From Lonicera japonica (lineage: Eukaryota > Streptophyta > Magnoliopsida > Dipsacales > Caprifoliaceae): a DNA stretch of 64,000 nucleotides. Shown here piece after piece: positions 20,646-31,901 of this stretch. Both the position numbers and the translations under genes were made by a program. The notes under the pieces were generated by a model. The model ran no database searches and was not told the origin of the DNA. It saw only the letters and a list, made by a program, of their open reading frames with translations. Numbering within the stretch: position 1 is the first letter of the stretch; every line of letters begins with the position of its first letter. The stretch lies in NCBI GenBank assembly GCA_021464415.1, contig JAKCWG010000815.1:62001-126000 (forward strand), read 5' to 3'.

Positions 20646-22731
20646 ATTTACAAACATATAGGTGGTGTTTGGTTGAAATTTTAAAATCAAGTTTTAAAAT
20701 TTCTACCAAAAAGTCAACTTTATTTCATATTTCCCAAAATTCACTTCACTTTACTTTTTCTCTCTTAAAATTTTTAAAACACCATAACTTTAAATTCAAA
20801 AATTGGAATTAGGTAAAAAAAAAGATTTGAAACTTACTCATCAAGATCTATATAAAATAAGATCTATTGTGACTATTTTTTGAATTTTTTTCATGAGTTT
20901 TTTTGAATTGGTTGAAAAAAACTAGAAATTAATACGAGTACACTTAATACTACCAAATTAATATGAGTACACTTAAAACTCCAAAAATAAGATTCAACAC
21001 ATATTTAATATGAGTACACTTAATACTACCAAATTTTAAAATATAAATTACAAAATTTAATGCGTTTGTTTGTAAAAGAACCAATTAATTACAAATTAAT
21101 TAAATGTGTAATTTATGGCCTAAAACACCAAGTGAATATCACACAAACCAAGAATTTAAATAGTTTATAAAAAAGCACAAAACTTTAAAATTGACAATAC
21201 TGCACTAACAAATCTTTCTATAAATCACATATAAATTTGTGTACTTAATTAGTTGTCTACTATTGCCAACTATGTGTCGAATGCATGTATTACTTTTATA
21301 AAGGAAAAAAATATACCCTTAACATAATTAATAGTTAATAGTACAATTTATACCTGAACAAGAAATGAGATTGTTTAGCTTGGTCTCATTAGACCTATTA
21401 AATTTGTTGTAGAGAGTAAATATTTGTTTTTTAACTTAATTTTAATTAAATGTTCACAAAATAAGATGGGCAAATGACCACATATTTAGGCTCATCTATA
21501 ATATAAAAAATAGGAACTAAATTAGTGAACAATAATATTTTTCTTATAAATAAAAAAGTGAAATATAGACTAAAAAAGTAAAATAATTTTTCCTATCCAA
21601 ATTGGGGATCAAATGTGAAATTTGTAACATTAAATTATTTCCTTTTAAGATCATATGAAATCTAATTTTAGCATTAAGTTCTTTTAATTTGAAGATATAA
21701 AATCTCAATATTTTTAAGGAAAAATGTTTATAGTTTAATCATTGTAATTAAAACAAAATTTTACACTCTTAAATAATTTTTTGATTTTTACTCCTCTCAA
21801 TCTATAGTACCAAACACTATGTTTGACTAATTTTTTTTTCAAAAAGTATAAAAATCTAATGGTTAAAAATATGCATGTTATAGTGTGCATTAGTTCTACA
21901 TCATTGAATGAGTTTTATACACACATCAAGATGTCACATCAAAGTTAAAATACTCACACCAATAATATACACACAATCAACTCTTACATACCAATAGTTT
22001 TGTTTACATTAAAAATGCTATAACTTAAAATAAAAAATTCAAAATTTAATAAAAATTTAATATTTAAAATTTACTAATAAAGATCAATTAAACAAGATCC
22101 ATCAAGAATATAGAATTTTTTTTAAAAAAATGAAGAATTTTGTTTACATTAAAAATGCTATAACTTAAAATAAAAAATTCAAAATTTAATATTTAAAATC
22201 TACTAATCAAGATCAATTAAACAAGATCCATCAAGACTATAGAATTTTGTTAAAAAAAATGAAGAAAAATTATTGAATAACATTGAATCTAAAATATTCA
22301 GACCAATAATATAAACACAATCAACTCTTACATACCAATAATTTTTTTTACATTAAAAATGCTATAACTTAAAATAAAAGATTTAAAATTTAATATTTAA
22401 AATCTACTAATTAAGATCAATCAAACAAGATCCATCAAGACTATAGAATTTTCTAAAAAAATGAAAAAAAATATATATTGAGTAACATTGAAGTATACTA
22501 ACAGACAAGGTTGGATTATTTTCACATATGGCCTTGAGTTTAATTTTCTTAAAAAATCATTTTGCAGAGATCAAAAAATATGATTAAAAGATTATTTAAA
22601 AAATTAAAAACAAATCAATTCAATCCGGTCTACTTTTAATTTTTTTTTAGCATGAAAATATATTGAACATATGTTCCGATTGCTCAAAACGTTAGACTAT
22701 ATTAAACAATAAGCTCAAAATAAACTAATTT
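20646..22731. other. Very AT-rich stretch without genes
   Basis: No gene. It may form the body of a Helitron-like element that ends at 22767 (see that entry). It includes the tandem repeats listed at 22000-22480. Confidence 0.4.
22000..22480. repeat. AT-rich tandem repeat, three copies
   Basis: The unit begins TTTACATTAAAAATGCTATA and continues through AACAAGATCCATCAAGA. Copies start near 22006, 22142 and 22348. The third is preceded by CACAATCAACTCTTACATAC, also present before the first, so the true unit includes that flank and the middle copy lacks it. Confidence 0.75.
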
Positions 22732-22737
22732 ATTTCA

Positions 22738-22767
22738 CCGTGCTGAATGGCACGGGTATACCCTAGT
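22738..22767 (+). other. Helitron-like 3' terminus
   Basis: CCGTGC (22738-22743) and GCACGG (22750-22755) form a short GC hairpin, followed 7 bp later by CTAGT, the CTRRT end of plant Helitrons. Comparison with copy B of the repeat block puts an insertion boundary here. The next base is A rather than the usual T, and a matching 5' TC end was not located, so this is tentative. Confidence 0.4.
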
Positions 22768-22976
22768 ATTAAACAATTAAAGACATTGTTAGCTTTTGAG
22801 TGATAAAATGGTGGACATTATTGGGTGAGGGTTAACAAAACTCACAACATATATGGAAAAACCCATATACACGAAGAGAGAGATATAAAAAGGAAAAAAA
22901 TATTATACAAATAGGGATATTAGAAAAGTATAAAGCCCATATACATTCGTGGAAACTTTTTAATTCTATTGACTAT
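22767..22976. repeat. Repeat block, copy A part 2
   Basis: Matches 63253-63477 (CAATTAAAGACATTGTT, GATAAAATGGTGGACATTAT, CAAATAGGGATATTAGA). It ends in ACTAT, where the 18-kb retroelement inserted. Confidence 0.8.
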
Positions 22977-24516
22977 TGTGAGAATCCGCAAATGCGACCC
23001 TCGGGTCTCGTCCCCGTTCGGTTGGGTGTCTGAAACGTCGGAACGGATTCCATCATTCTATTTGCTGGAGTATCTTTGTTTATTCATATCACATGTCCCT
23101 ATGTCCTATTTCTAGATGCAAAAGGGGTCATTCAGAGTCGCCAGTACGTTTTACTAAAAAACGGACAAAAAGGGTCGTGTAAAAGGAAAAACTATAAACA
23201 AGCCTTTCTTTACACGTTTGTCTACGAAACCAAGATTCTATAGGGTTCGAAAACTATATTACGGTTTGGGAAGGTGTTAAGCACCCATTCCGCCATTTCG
23301 GTCTCTAGTGGTCTTTCATATGTTTGTTTTATGTTGAAAAACTTGGATGCTTTTACTGACAGTCTACTACTTTCTAAGTGAAAACCCTAATTTCTGGGAA
23401 AAACGGAAAAAAGGGGATGAAAACCTTTGTGTTCTGAGATCCGATGTTTTTATTATTTGAAAGATGTAAATACAAATGACAAAACCTTTTATTTTGAAAG
23501 AGTATCCCGTATTATTTCCTCAAATAATGACGGTTTTCTCGTGTTGTGATTACTTTTGTAAAAGTTCGAATCTTGTATCGGGACTAATTTAATATAGAAC
23601 TAGAACTCTTTGAGGAGAGTTTATCAGGCACGTCGCAGTCTATAGAGAAGACAGGATATGTTGATTTTAATTCCTAGATAAGTCTTATCAGTCCGGGTTT
23701 TGAAAACATAATTTTATCCGGATGATAATATACTTACAATTCTGGTTTTGCAAATGGTTTTATCAGGGTCTTTTGTTTTGAATACGGTAGACTATTTGTA
23801 ACTTGGCAATAAGTTTATTCAAATAAAATGTGGACAAAACAATAGAAATAAAACGAGTACACAGATATCTAATGTTAAATACTAGAAGATACTTTCTTTA
23901 CCTCCCCGACGAGAATAATAATAAGAAAGAAAATATAATACGGCAGAAAGATCTCCGGCGATAATGATCTTTTCCTTCTTCAGATATTTCTGGGAATTCG
24001 ATTCCAGAGACAGGACACGTCGAGTGTCGAGAATAGATTCGATAATTCTTCGAAAATAAGACTATAATAGAGAATGCTTGATAAAAGACTAGAAAATTAG
24101 ATTTAAAGCTTAGAATTCATCAATCCCAACTTGCTCCCCCCCTTGAACCCTTGGGGGTGTTGGCCTATTTATACTGCTCGGGAGAGTATGTCGCGCAACA
24201 CTTCCCCAAAAGGGGCATATGTCGCGCGACAATGTGTCCTATGTCGCGCGACAAACGGCTGAAGTGACGTTTCTGACAGACTGATGTGTCAGAGAGTGGA
24301 TGGTCTGGTGTCAGGAGGGATTGTCGCGCGACATAAGAGTGTTTGTCGCGCGACAATGTGATATGTCGTGCGACAATCTCTATTAAAAATAGGTTTGTTG
24401 GCCAACAAACCCTTTTTGGGGTAGTTTTGGGTGCTCGGGTGGGTCTCGGACCCAAAAATAGCAGTTCTCGAAGGTCGTTAGAGTTCTTGCGGGGGTCACG
24501 GATCGGGGTGTCTACA
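22977..24516 (-). repeat. 3' LTR of the Tat/Ogre-like element
   Basis: On the plus strand it starts TGTGAGAATCCGCAAATGCG and ends GGGGTGTCTACA. It is colinear with 39472-41010. It carries six palindromes and a minus-strand TATA box. Confidence 0.93.
24166..24375 (-). promoter_or_regulatory. LTR promoter: six palindromes plus TATA box
   Basis: Perfect TGTCGCGCGACA at 24220, 24242, 24322 and 24344; one-mismatch copies at 24189 (TGTCGCGCAACA) and 24364 (TGTCGTGCGACA). The TATA box on the minus strand (TATAAATA, plus 24166-24173) follows the last copy by 15 bp. All mismatches are C-to-T or G-to-A. Confidence 0.85.
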
Positions 24517-24679
24517 GACCCTCTCGACTCAAGCTCCTTGCTTGCAAGGTATTAAGGCGACTGGGAAAGATCATGATCCATGGCTCCCGCATGAACTCTA
24601 AAGGAGTGTGTGCATGCAAAAAGTGTTATTGACCGCCTCCGGAGAGGGCTTCGTGTTTGGCTTTGCCTCCGGAGAGGGC

Positions 24680-25160
24680 TTTTGTTACCTCATTACCTCT
24701 TTCGAGGACTTTCATTTGCTCTACTTGCCTCAGATGGGAGGACTACCATTGCGCCTCAGGTGGGAGGACTACCATTGCTCCACTAGCCTCAGATGGGAGG
24801 ACTACCATTGATCCACTTTGCGCCTCAGGTGGGAGGACTACCATTGCTACACTAGCCTCAGATGGGAGGACTACCATTGATCCACTTTGCGCCTCAGGTG
24901 GGAGGACTACCATTGCTGCACTATGCCTCTCTGGGAGGGCTTTTGATCTTCTCGCCTCAGGTGGGAGGACTACCATTGCTACACTGTGCCTCTCTGGGGG
25001 GATTTTGATCTTCTCGCCTCAGGTGGGAGGACTACCATTGCTACACTGTGCCTCTCTGGGAGGGCTTCGCCTCAGGTGGGAGGACTACCGTGTGCCTTTC
25101 TGGGAGGGCTTCGCCTCAGATGGGAGGACTATCGTGTGCCTCTCTGGGAGGGCTTCGGAT
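24680..25160. repeat. Minisatellite in the 3' region of the retroelement
   Basis: GTGGGAGGACTACCATTGCT-type units, each opening with GCCTCAGGTGGGAGGACTAC, recur about ten times with spacers CACTAGCCTCAGA, GATCCACTTTGC or GCCTCTCTGGGAGGGCTT. This array lies between the 3' LTR and the end of the coding part, where Tat-lineage elements are known to grow tandem repeats. The long reading frames over it are artefacts of the repeat. Confidence 0.85.
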
Positions 25161-25195
25161 CTGTAAGAAGAAAGAAAAATTGCCTCTATGAGGGC

Positions 25196-25330
25196 TTTGT
25201 GAGTATTTCTTGCCTCTGGCAAGGGCTTGTGTTTGTGTTTTGCCTCCGGATAGGGCATGTGTTTGTGTTTTGCCTCCGGAAAGGGCTTGTGTTCGTGGTT
25301 TGCCTCCGGAGATGGCTTGTGTTTGTTGCC
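25196..25330. repeat. Second minisatellite, about 36-bp unit
   Basis: Four imperfect copies of TTGCCTCCGGAAAGGGCTTG followed by TGTTTGTGTTT. The same GCCTCCGGAGAGGGCTT core also appears at 24636-24682, so the two arrays share ancestry. Confidence 0.75.
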
Positions 25331-26140
25331 TCTCTTAGACTGCTAGAGTGAGAGAGAGAGAGTAAATCTTGCAAAGGTGAAAAGAGCTTTCTTGGGGTTT
25401 AATCCGGATGTCCGTTTCCCTGTATCTTTCTGAACTTTACTCTCATGTTTTTCTCGAGTGAAGATACTTCTCTCAGAAGGCAGATTTCGGATTTCATTAG
25501 TTCTCCGCAGAGTGATGGTCCGAGGTTTTCCAAACCATCTCTTCTGTATTGTGCTGAAAAGAAATTTTGTTTGAAAATTTAATCTCTGATCTCTGTTCTC
25601 TTCTTATTTTTCTCTTTTGGTGGGCCCACATCGTATTCTGTTTTTTGATGCCCTTATTTCTCCTTCTTTTTGGGAAAGACTTTTCCTGGCCTTTTCTGTT
25701 TTTGACCAGGAGTCTTTTTATCCCTTTCTTGCGATCAGGAGCCTTACTCACCCAAAACGAAGCCCTGAGCCGGTTTTGGCCTAGCTGTCACTTTTGGTGT
25801 GGCTCTCCCTGTCACTCTGCATTTCTGTTTCTCTTGCTCGCTTTGGGCGTTCATGCGGGTGCTTTCTCTTTTCTACTCTTTCAATTTTTTCTATTCCCGT
25901 CTTATTTTGATATTCTGCTTTTTCTCCTTGATGGTCTTGGTCCTTCTGTGAGATCAGAGATTACTTTAACTGTTTGTACTTTGTTCTCGCTTTTTTCGGA
26001 GAGATGATTTGGAAGTCCTCCTTGAATTTTTTTTTTATCCTGTGTGTGCGGTTTTTAGCAATTTTTTCGAAAACTGCTTATCTGGAATACCCCTGTAAGA
26101 GACAAAATGAGACAAAGGTCAAAAAATCAGGGGATGGGAT
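25331..26140. other. Untranslated region of the retroelement
   Basis: T/C-rich on the plus strand. Open frames at 25567-26007 (plus) and 25497-25751 (minus) are low-complexity with no recognisable motif, and I do not call them genes. It would be 3' untranslated RNA of the minus-strand transcript and upstream sequence of the antisense gene. Confidence 0.5.
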
Positions 26141-26145
26141 GGGTT

Positions 26146-26229
26146 TGTCGCGCGACACTTCGGTGTCTGACTCTTTGTCGCGCAACAATGTGGCCATTTG
26201 TCGCGCGACAAACTGCCCCACTATATAAG
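26146..26229 (+). promoter_or_regulatory. Promoter of antisense gene 1: three palindromes plus TATA box
   Basis: TGTCGCGCGACA at 26146-26157 and 26199-26210, TGTCGCGCAACA at 26176-26187, then TATATAAG at 26222-26229 in the context CACTATATAAGCC. The LTR has CACTATAAATAGGCC in the same place relative to its last palindrome, so this promoter looks like a duplicated LTR promoter. The first in-frame ATG is at 26366, a plausible leader length. Confidence 0.8.
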
Positions 26230-26365
26230 CCTCTTGCTGAGCTCATTCTACTTCATTCTCTCCTTTCTTTCTCTCTCTCTAGCTTTCTCTCTTCCTTCTC
26301 CTTAGCGCGGAAGCCCTGCCGCTTTTTTGACTCTCCGATTCTTCTCATATATTACATATACACGG

Positions 26366-29300
26366 ATGGACCCCGCACATCCTGATAGGTTGGAGGGTGA
26401 CCAGAAGGAGGTCACTTTTACAGACGCTCAGGGCGTTCTTCGCTGCAGCCCTCATCACGACGATTGGGCTGACCTTGATTGGTACGATGAGGATGGGGTA
26501 GACCGCGGTCGGGCGGTGGTCTACCGAGACGTTACCCGGGCTGCTCCGATCCCGGACGTTCCGTAGCTCTTGATGGAGCCTGTCTCTCACGAGATCCGTC
26601 GTCGATCTCTGGTATGTCTTATTTTCGTGTTTTTTATCTGTTCTGTTACTTTTGTCATTTCCTCCATGTATTTTAAACAATGTTTAGTATGCATGACTAG
26701 AAAAAATGCCCGATTTTAGCGAACACATACTTTTACCTGTGATACCTCTTAGGTTTTTTTAGAAATTTACATAATGTACCCTCCTAATCCCATAACCCTT
26801 ATAACTTTCATAATTACACCAAAGTACCCTCAGGTTTAGAAAATTACATAATTTACCCCTATAACCCTATAATTCTCATAATTACACCAAAGTACCCTCA
26901 GGTTTGGAAAATTACATAATTTACCCTTATAACCCTATAACTCTCATATTTACACCAAAGTACCCTCAGGTTTTGGAAAATTTACATAATTTACCCTTAT
27001 ATCCATATAACTCTCATATTTACACCAAAGTACCCTCATGTTTGGAAAATTTACATAATTTACCCTTATATCCCTATAACTCTCATATTTACACCAAAGT
27101 ACCCTCAGGTTTGAAAAATTTACATAATTTACCCTTATATCCCTATATCTCTCATAATTACACCAAAGTACCCTCAGGTTTAGAAAATTACATAATTTAC
27201 CCTTATAACCCTATAACTCTCATATTTACACCAAAGTACCCTCAGGTTTGGAAAATTACATAATTTACCCTTATAACCCTATAACTCTCATAATTACACC
27301 AAAGTACCCACATAATCCTGTATTCGTTCCTTTTTGTTTGTAGTGGGTTGGCCGTGGTTAGGGTTCTCCTAACACCATTTCTTTAGAGTGGCGACAGGCA
27401 CCGGCTCCTGTTCAAGAGTTGCTTCTCGCGACTCATTTTGGCTCTCTCTTTGTTGCCCTCCCGGAGCGGGTATCTAAGGCAGCTATCCTGGTGTCAGCTC
27501 TGGCCTGTCACTGGTGGGACAGGCACTCACACTTTTCACTGGAGCTGGGGGAGATGACGATGACCCCCCTCGACTTATTCGTTTTGACTGGGATTCCTTC
27601 AGGGGGGTCCCTATTCATATCGATGTTCCTTTGCGTCTGACAGCAGAGGGCATTGTCGGTGCATTAGGATGGTTTCCAGAGCGACGGAGTTCCGGTGATA
27701 CGATTCCTCGGGCCGTCTTAGTTACTCGGCTAGCCACAGAGAGAGCTCGATTAGTTGCCTCAGGAGCGCCGATGACCCGCCAGGAGGCGCGCCAGTATGC
27801 CCGCGTCCTTCTTCTACTGACGCTCCATGATCTGTTCGAGGCCCGTGGGGGGGACACGGCCCATCTCTGGTGGCTGCCCTATCTCCGGGATTTTAGCATC
27901 ATGTTCAACTACGATTGGGACGATTTTATTCTTGCCGTCCTCTATGATGCTATGGACCAGGTTTCTCGCCAATTAGTCCTGAACCTTAAGAGCTTTTCTC
28001 TGTTGTGGGAGGTATATACCTTTGTTCCCTTATCTTTGCTCCAGTCCTTTACTTTTATTTGTTGATTCTTACTGATATTCTTTGTGTTTCCTCTCCAGAG
28101 TTAGTTTGTGGCGTATACTCGCTTGGGTCGCGCCCAGGTAGATCTCCTCGTCGAGAACGAGGATCAGTTCCATTTTCTCCGCCGATTCATTGCGGGAAAC
28201 TACAGGGCTCCCTACGTATACCGGACTCGGGAGACCAGAACTGCTGCCGTCCATGACCTGCTGGAGGAGCAGGTAAATATCTTAGTATTCTTTCTTTTCC
28301 ATAAATAAATTATGAATAAAATATAAATAACTGAAATAAAATTTTGTCCTATTTGTAGATTGAGTGGGCCCCCTGGGGCGATCTGGGCCTCCATTTCGGA
28401 TACGGCCGTGCTCTGACCGCCTCGAGGACCAGGCGGTTGATTAGGGATGAGTACGGCCTTCATTTTTATTTAGGCGAGAGAGTTATTCGCCAACACACAC
28501 CGGCCCAGTGGCCTCGAGTTCCACTATTTCCACCGGTTTTGATGAGGCGAACGGGCGAGATTGATCCGGTGACGGTGCAGGCCTTGGTGGACGGGCTCGG
28601 CTTCCAGACTTTCACTGAGGAGGGAGACTATGCCGCTTTCGCTGCCCGTTATTTGATGAGGGAGCCGAAGGGGACTCGGGGGCGGGTCTTCTACGAGAGA
28701 TATCGGGCATTGGGAGGCGATCCTCATTATATACGAGGACAGACCCATCTAGCTAAGACGGCTCCGGGTCATCTGTCACCTGTCCCCGATCAGAAGGACA
28801 ACATTCTGGACTTCGAGGACGAGGACCCCGAGGGAGAGAGGGACATTCCTGCTGCTGCCGAGGGTGGTGATAGGTCAGGGGGTGAGGGTGGTGATACGAC
28901 GGCGGCTTCGAAGCAGCCACCTCAGACGACACCCGTGGAGGAGCGGCGTGCTGAGGGTTTTGAGTTCCCTATCGTCCCTTCTGTGTCTCCGGAGGTCCTT
29001 TTTGATGCTGCCGAGGCTGTCGAGGGGAGAGCAGGATTTTCTGAGAGGTCCTGGGAGCCCGCGGACCTTGGGACAGACTACGATCAGTTTGGGCGGACCC
29101 CTCCTGCTGCGACGACCACTCCTTCTAGTGGGGTCCCGCCTTTGAGGGCGACGGCCATTATGGATCCTCCAGGTGTCCGTACCTTCGCTACATTTACTCC
29201 CCTCCCGTCGACTGTTATGGTCCCTCCAGCCCGATCTCCAGGTCTCGGTGGCTTATCTTCTCGCCCTCTTTTGTTCCCTATTCGCGAGGAGGGGGGGTCC

Positions 29301-29909
29301 ACTTCCGCTGACGTTCCGGTGGGGCCGTACATTCCTTGGGTAGATCTACCCCCGTTCCCTAGAGATATTTCTTATGTCGGCGCCGGTTTGCGAAGATACA
29401 CGGTTCCTGAGTATCCTCTTCCTGAGGACACTTTTGACTACTTGGGTGGTCGCCCTGGTGATGAGGTACCTTCTTCACCTTCTCTTGATACTTTTATATC
29501 TCTTGACTGTGCTGATTCTTTTTTCTTATGTCTTTTTCAGCGGGTGAGTGTACGGGTGGCGGATCTGCGGGCTTGGCACGCCCAGTACCTCTACAGCTGG
29601 AATTTGCTCCAATATGTCGGTCGAGACCCTCCAGCATACATGCGTGACTACCAGAGGGCTATCGACGTCTCTTTGCGGCCAGACGACCCTCTGACTTCTT
29701 CTCATGCCCGGACGGAGTCTCGGAGGAGTAGCAGTCGGACCTCCAGGCGTTCTCAGTCGTCGGTGATCCGTCCTACGGCTCCTGTCCAGTCGACGGGGCC
29801 TTCCCAGGCGATAGTTCCTCCTGTTCCAGGCGTCCCAGTGGTTGACCTTACTCCCGAGGAAGGCTCGGGTGATAGTGGGAGCGTGTCAAAACGCGCCCGA
29901 GTAGATTAG
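26366..29909 (+). pseudogene. Antisense gene 1: plant-mobile-domain-like protein, five exons, disrupted
   Basis: Proposed exons are 26366-26611, 27344-28011, 28105-28272, 28359-29465 and 29541-29909. All introns have GT-AG ends and the frames join. After a short acidic N-terminus, exons 2-4 resemble the plant mobile domain: a WWDRHSHFSLELGEMTMTPL segment followed by LTGIPSGG, then YARVLLLLTLHDLFE and DFILAVLYDAMDQVSRQL. Plant mobile domains occur in transposon-encoded and host silencing-related proteins. The C-terminal 250 residues are Pro/Ser/Glu-rich and end in a basic SVSKRARVD, perhaps a nuclear signal. Breaks: TAG at 26564 and 27359, and a frameshift in the G-run 27602-27607. The 75-nt last intron is in frame, so retention would add 25 residues. 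It runs opposite to gag-pol with its own promoter. Confidence 0.72.
26745..27315. repeat. Intronic minisatellite, about 69-bp unit, eight copies
   Basis: ACACCAAAGTACCCTCAGGT, then AAAATTACATAATTTACCC, then CCCTATAACTCTCATA is repeated at periods of 66-72 bp. It fills most of intron 1 of antisense gene 1 (26612-27343). The open frame across it is a by-product of the repeat. Confidence 0.88.
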
Positions 29910-30252
29910 CTTTCTCTATTCTGCATTTTTCTTAGTTCGGACAGATACTTATTTATATTTTTATAGACTTGTAGACAGAGTTTTAGTTTTTGAAAATTGT
30001 TCTTTTATTAGATTTATGAAAATCTTTATTTGTGTCTGATGATATACCATTACTCTCTTGTTTTGTGAAAGATATATATATATACGTATGCGAGTTAATG
30101 TTTTTAGGAGCCATACCTTGTAGCGTAATGACATTTAGGTTTCCTGCAAAAGAACAAAGTGAGAACAAGAATGCATCCAGAAGTAATTCTCTTGGCAAGA
30201 ATGAGTCTTATGTGTAAGAAAAAATAAAAAATAGGGTGACCCTAAATGGGTT
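29910..30252. other. Spacer between the two antisense genes
   Basis: A 3' flank of gene 1 followed by the upstream region of gene 2. TTTATTTATATTTTTATAGA near 29950 may contain polyadenylation signals. No further gene. Confidence 0.45.
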
Positions 30253-30330
30253 TATCGCGCGACAATCCCTAGTGGATATGGGTTTGTCGCGCGATAAACA
30301 GGCACATGACCCTCTTTTTTGCTATAAATA
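30253..30330 (+). promoter_or_regulatory. Promoter of antisense gene 2: two palindromes plus TATA box
   Basis: TATCGCGCGACA (30253-30264) and TGTCGCGCGATA (30285-30296) each differ by one transition from the 12-bp palindrome. TATAAATA follows at 30323-30330, and the likely start codon is 41 bp further. The layout is the same as in the LTRs and antisense gene 1. Confidence 0.75.
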
Positions 30331-30370
30331 CACCCATCTTCCTTCCTTCATCCCCACACCTTCAAAAAAA

Positions 30371-31627
30371 ATGTCTTCTTATCGCACAAAATCTGATTTT
30401 TCTTATGTCAATGCCCGAGATGCCTTGATATCTTCTGAAAATGGTTTGAACTTCGGTGCTTTTAGTCCTTTAGCAGGCTGGTGCCATCGTCCTGTCGATT
30501 TTTCCTTTCTGTTAGGTGCTTTGTATTTCTGGAGTCCTGCGGACCATCTCTTTCGCTTCGGACTAGATGAGCTCTGTCCGACCTATGAGGAGTTCTCCTG
30601 GCTATTGCGTTCTGACGTTCGTCTCCCAATGGCAGTTCCCATGGAAGAAATCGGTCCTCGAGATATGCTGATTGCTCTTTTAGCCATTCCCCAAGTGGCC
30701 TGTGATGGTTTTATTACCGACGGACTCCTTGACCTCTATAAGATGGTGAGGTTCTTTCATCGTTATGAAGATAGAGCCTCTTATAGTGTGGGGCGTACTG
30801 CGGTGGCTTTGATATGTCTTGTTTCGGATATGTTACTAGTGACGGGCTCTTCTCGTGTTAATCCGACTATTCTGAGCTTGATCTACCATGCTAGGAATGG
30901 GGAGTCCATAGTGCCCATCGTTCTTGCAGAGACTCTGAATGGTCTAGATGATATTCAAAGGGGGGCCTCACCCTTCTTCAGGGGAAGTCCTCGTTTGCTA
31001 TACATGTGGCTGTTGGAGCGTTTTCGATCGGTGAATTTCAACGGGGTTCGGCTCGACAACCCGACACACTTCTTCTATCGTCCTCTCTTCGGTGCTTTGA
31101 CCATGTCTTCCTCTGATTGGACGGTGTGATTTTCGGAAAACTTTCGTGCCATTCGGTGGAGCATCCCTTGGTGGAAGTTGAGGGGGATGGTGCTTAGTAC
31201 TGGAGGTCAGAACTACGTTCGGCTCCGCGGGCTCTGGTTTACCTCCTTTTATCTCCCAGGACGTCTTCTTCTGCAGTTTAACGTTCCTCAAGAAATTCCC
31301 CTTGGTCTGAACAACTTCTCCTCTGAGTTCAAGTTTGTGACCCCGCATGTTTCTTTATCAGTAGAGAGGATGTGGCGTGCTCGGCTGACTCGGCAGTTCA
31401 ACTATGCCCGTTTCGGTATTTCCAGGCCCCTCCGGGCTGACATTATTCGCTCTTGCTGGCAATCTCTAGAAGGAGAGCTGATTGATGACCCCTTTCAAAT
31501 GGAGTGGTTCCGATTCATGGATTCTGAGCCTACAGAGGATAACATTGTCTTTGCGTATCAAATCCTGGACGAGGCTCGAATTGATTTGGCCACCGAGGAC
31601 CTGGTGTGGCCAACCCCTAGGGATTAA
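30371..31627 (+). pseudogene. Antisense gene 2: DUF7745-like protein with one in-frame stop
   Basis: The first ATG after the TATA box (30371, context AAAAAAATGTCTTCT) opens a frame of 418 codons ending at TAA 31625. It is interrupted only by TGA at 31127-31129, after which the same frame continues. The product resembles, from memory, plant DUF7745-type proteins often found with retroelements: an ALYFWSPADHLFRFGLDELC segment, then CPTYEEFSWLLRS, and later PRLLYMWLLERF. It has no membrane segment and no known catalytic motif. Its function is unknown; by position it is an accessory protein of the element. It is convergent with integrase, whose coding end is about 220-275 bp away. A single C-to-T change could explain the stop. 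Confidence 0.68.
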
Positions 31628-31901
31628 TTTTTTCTTGTATGTTGTATTTCCTTTATAACTTTCGGTGTTCTGAACCACCTTTTAATAATATACGAGGGAA
31701 AATAAATTTCTTTACAAAGTTTAAACCGGGCCTGAAGTCACTTCTCAGGTTGCCTACGTTCCCCCCTTTTTTGATTTTTTCAAAAACACAAATTTTAAGT
31801 TGGGGCTCAGGTTTACGTAGTTCTTATCTATACATGTTACGCCTATTGATAATACTTCTTCAGTCGGTCCATGTTGACTGGTGAATGCAGTAATTGTCCG
31901 T

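Noticed and set aside
24657..25351. ORFs of 121-169 codons
   Set aside because: Minisatellite artefacts; the peptide repeats track the DNA repeats.
25567..26007. 146-codon hydrophobic ORF
   Set aside because: T-rich low-complexity sequence without motif, in the untranslated region of the retroelement.
26904..27263. 119-codon repetitive ORF
   Set aside because: Lies in the intronic minisatellite; the unit is near a multiple of three, so the frame stays open by chance.
28108..28308. Separate small ORFs around 28005-28463
   Set aside because: Better explained as exons 3 and 4 of the spliced antisense gene with GT-AG introns.
31127..31129. Programmed stop readthrough in antisense gene 2
   Set aside because: A TGA from CGA by one transition fits the decay seen throughout the element; no readthrough signal is visible.
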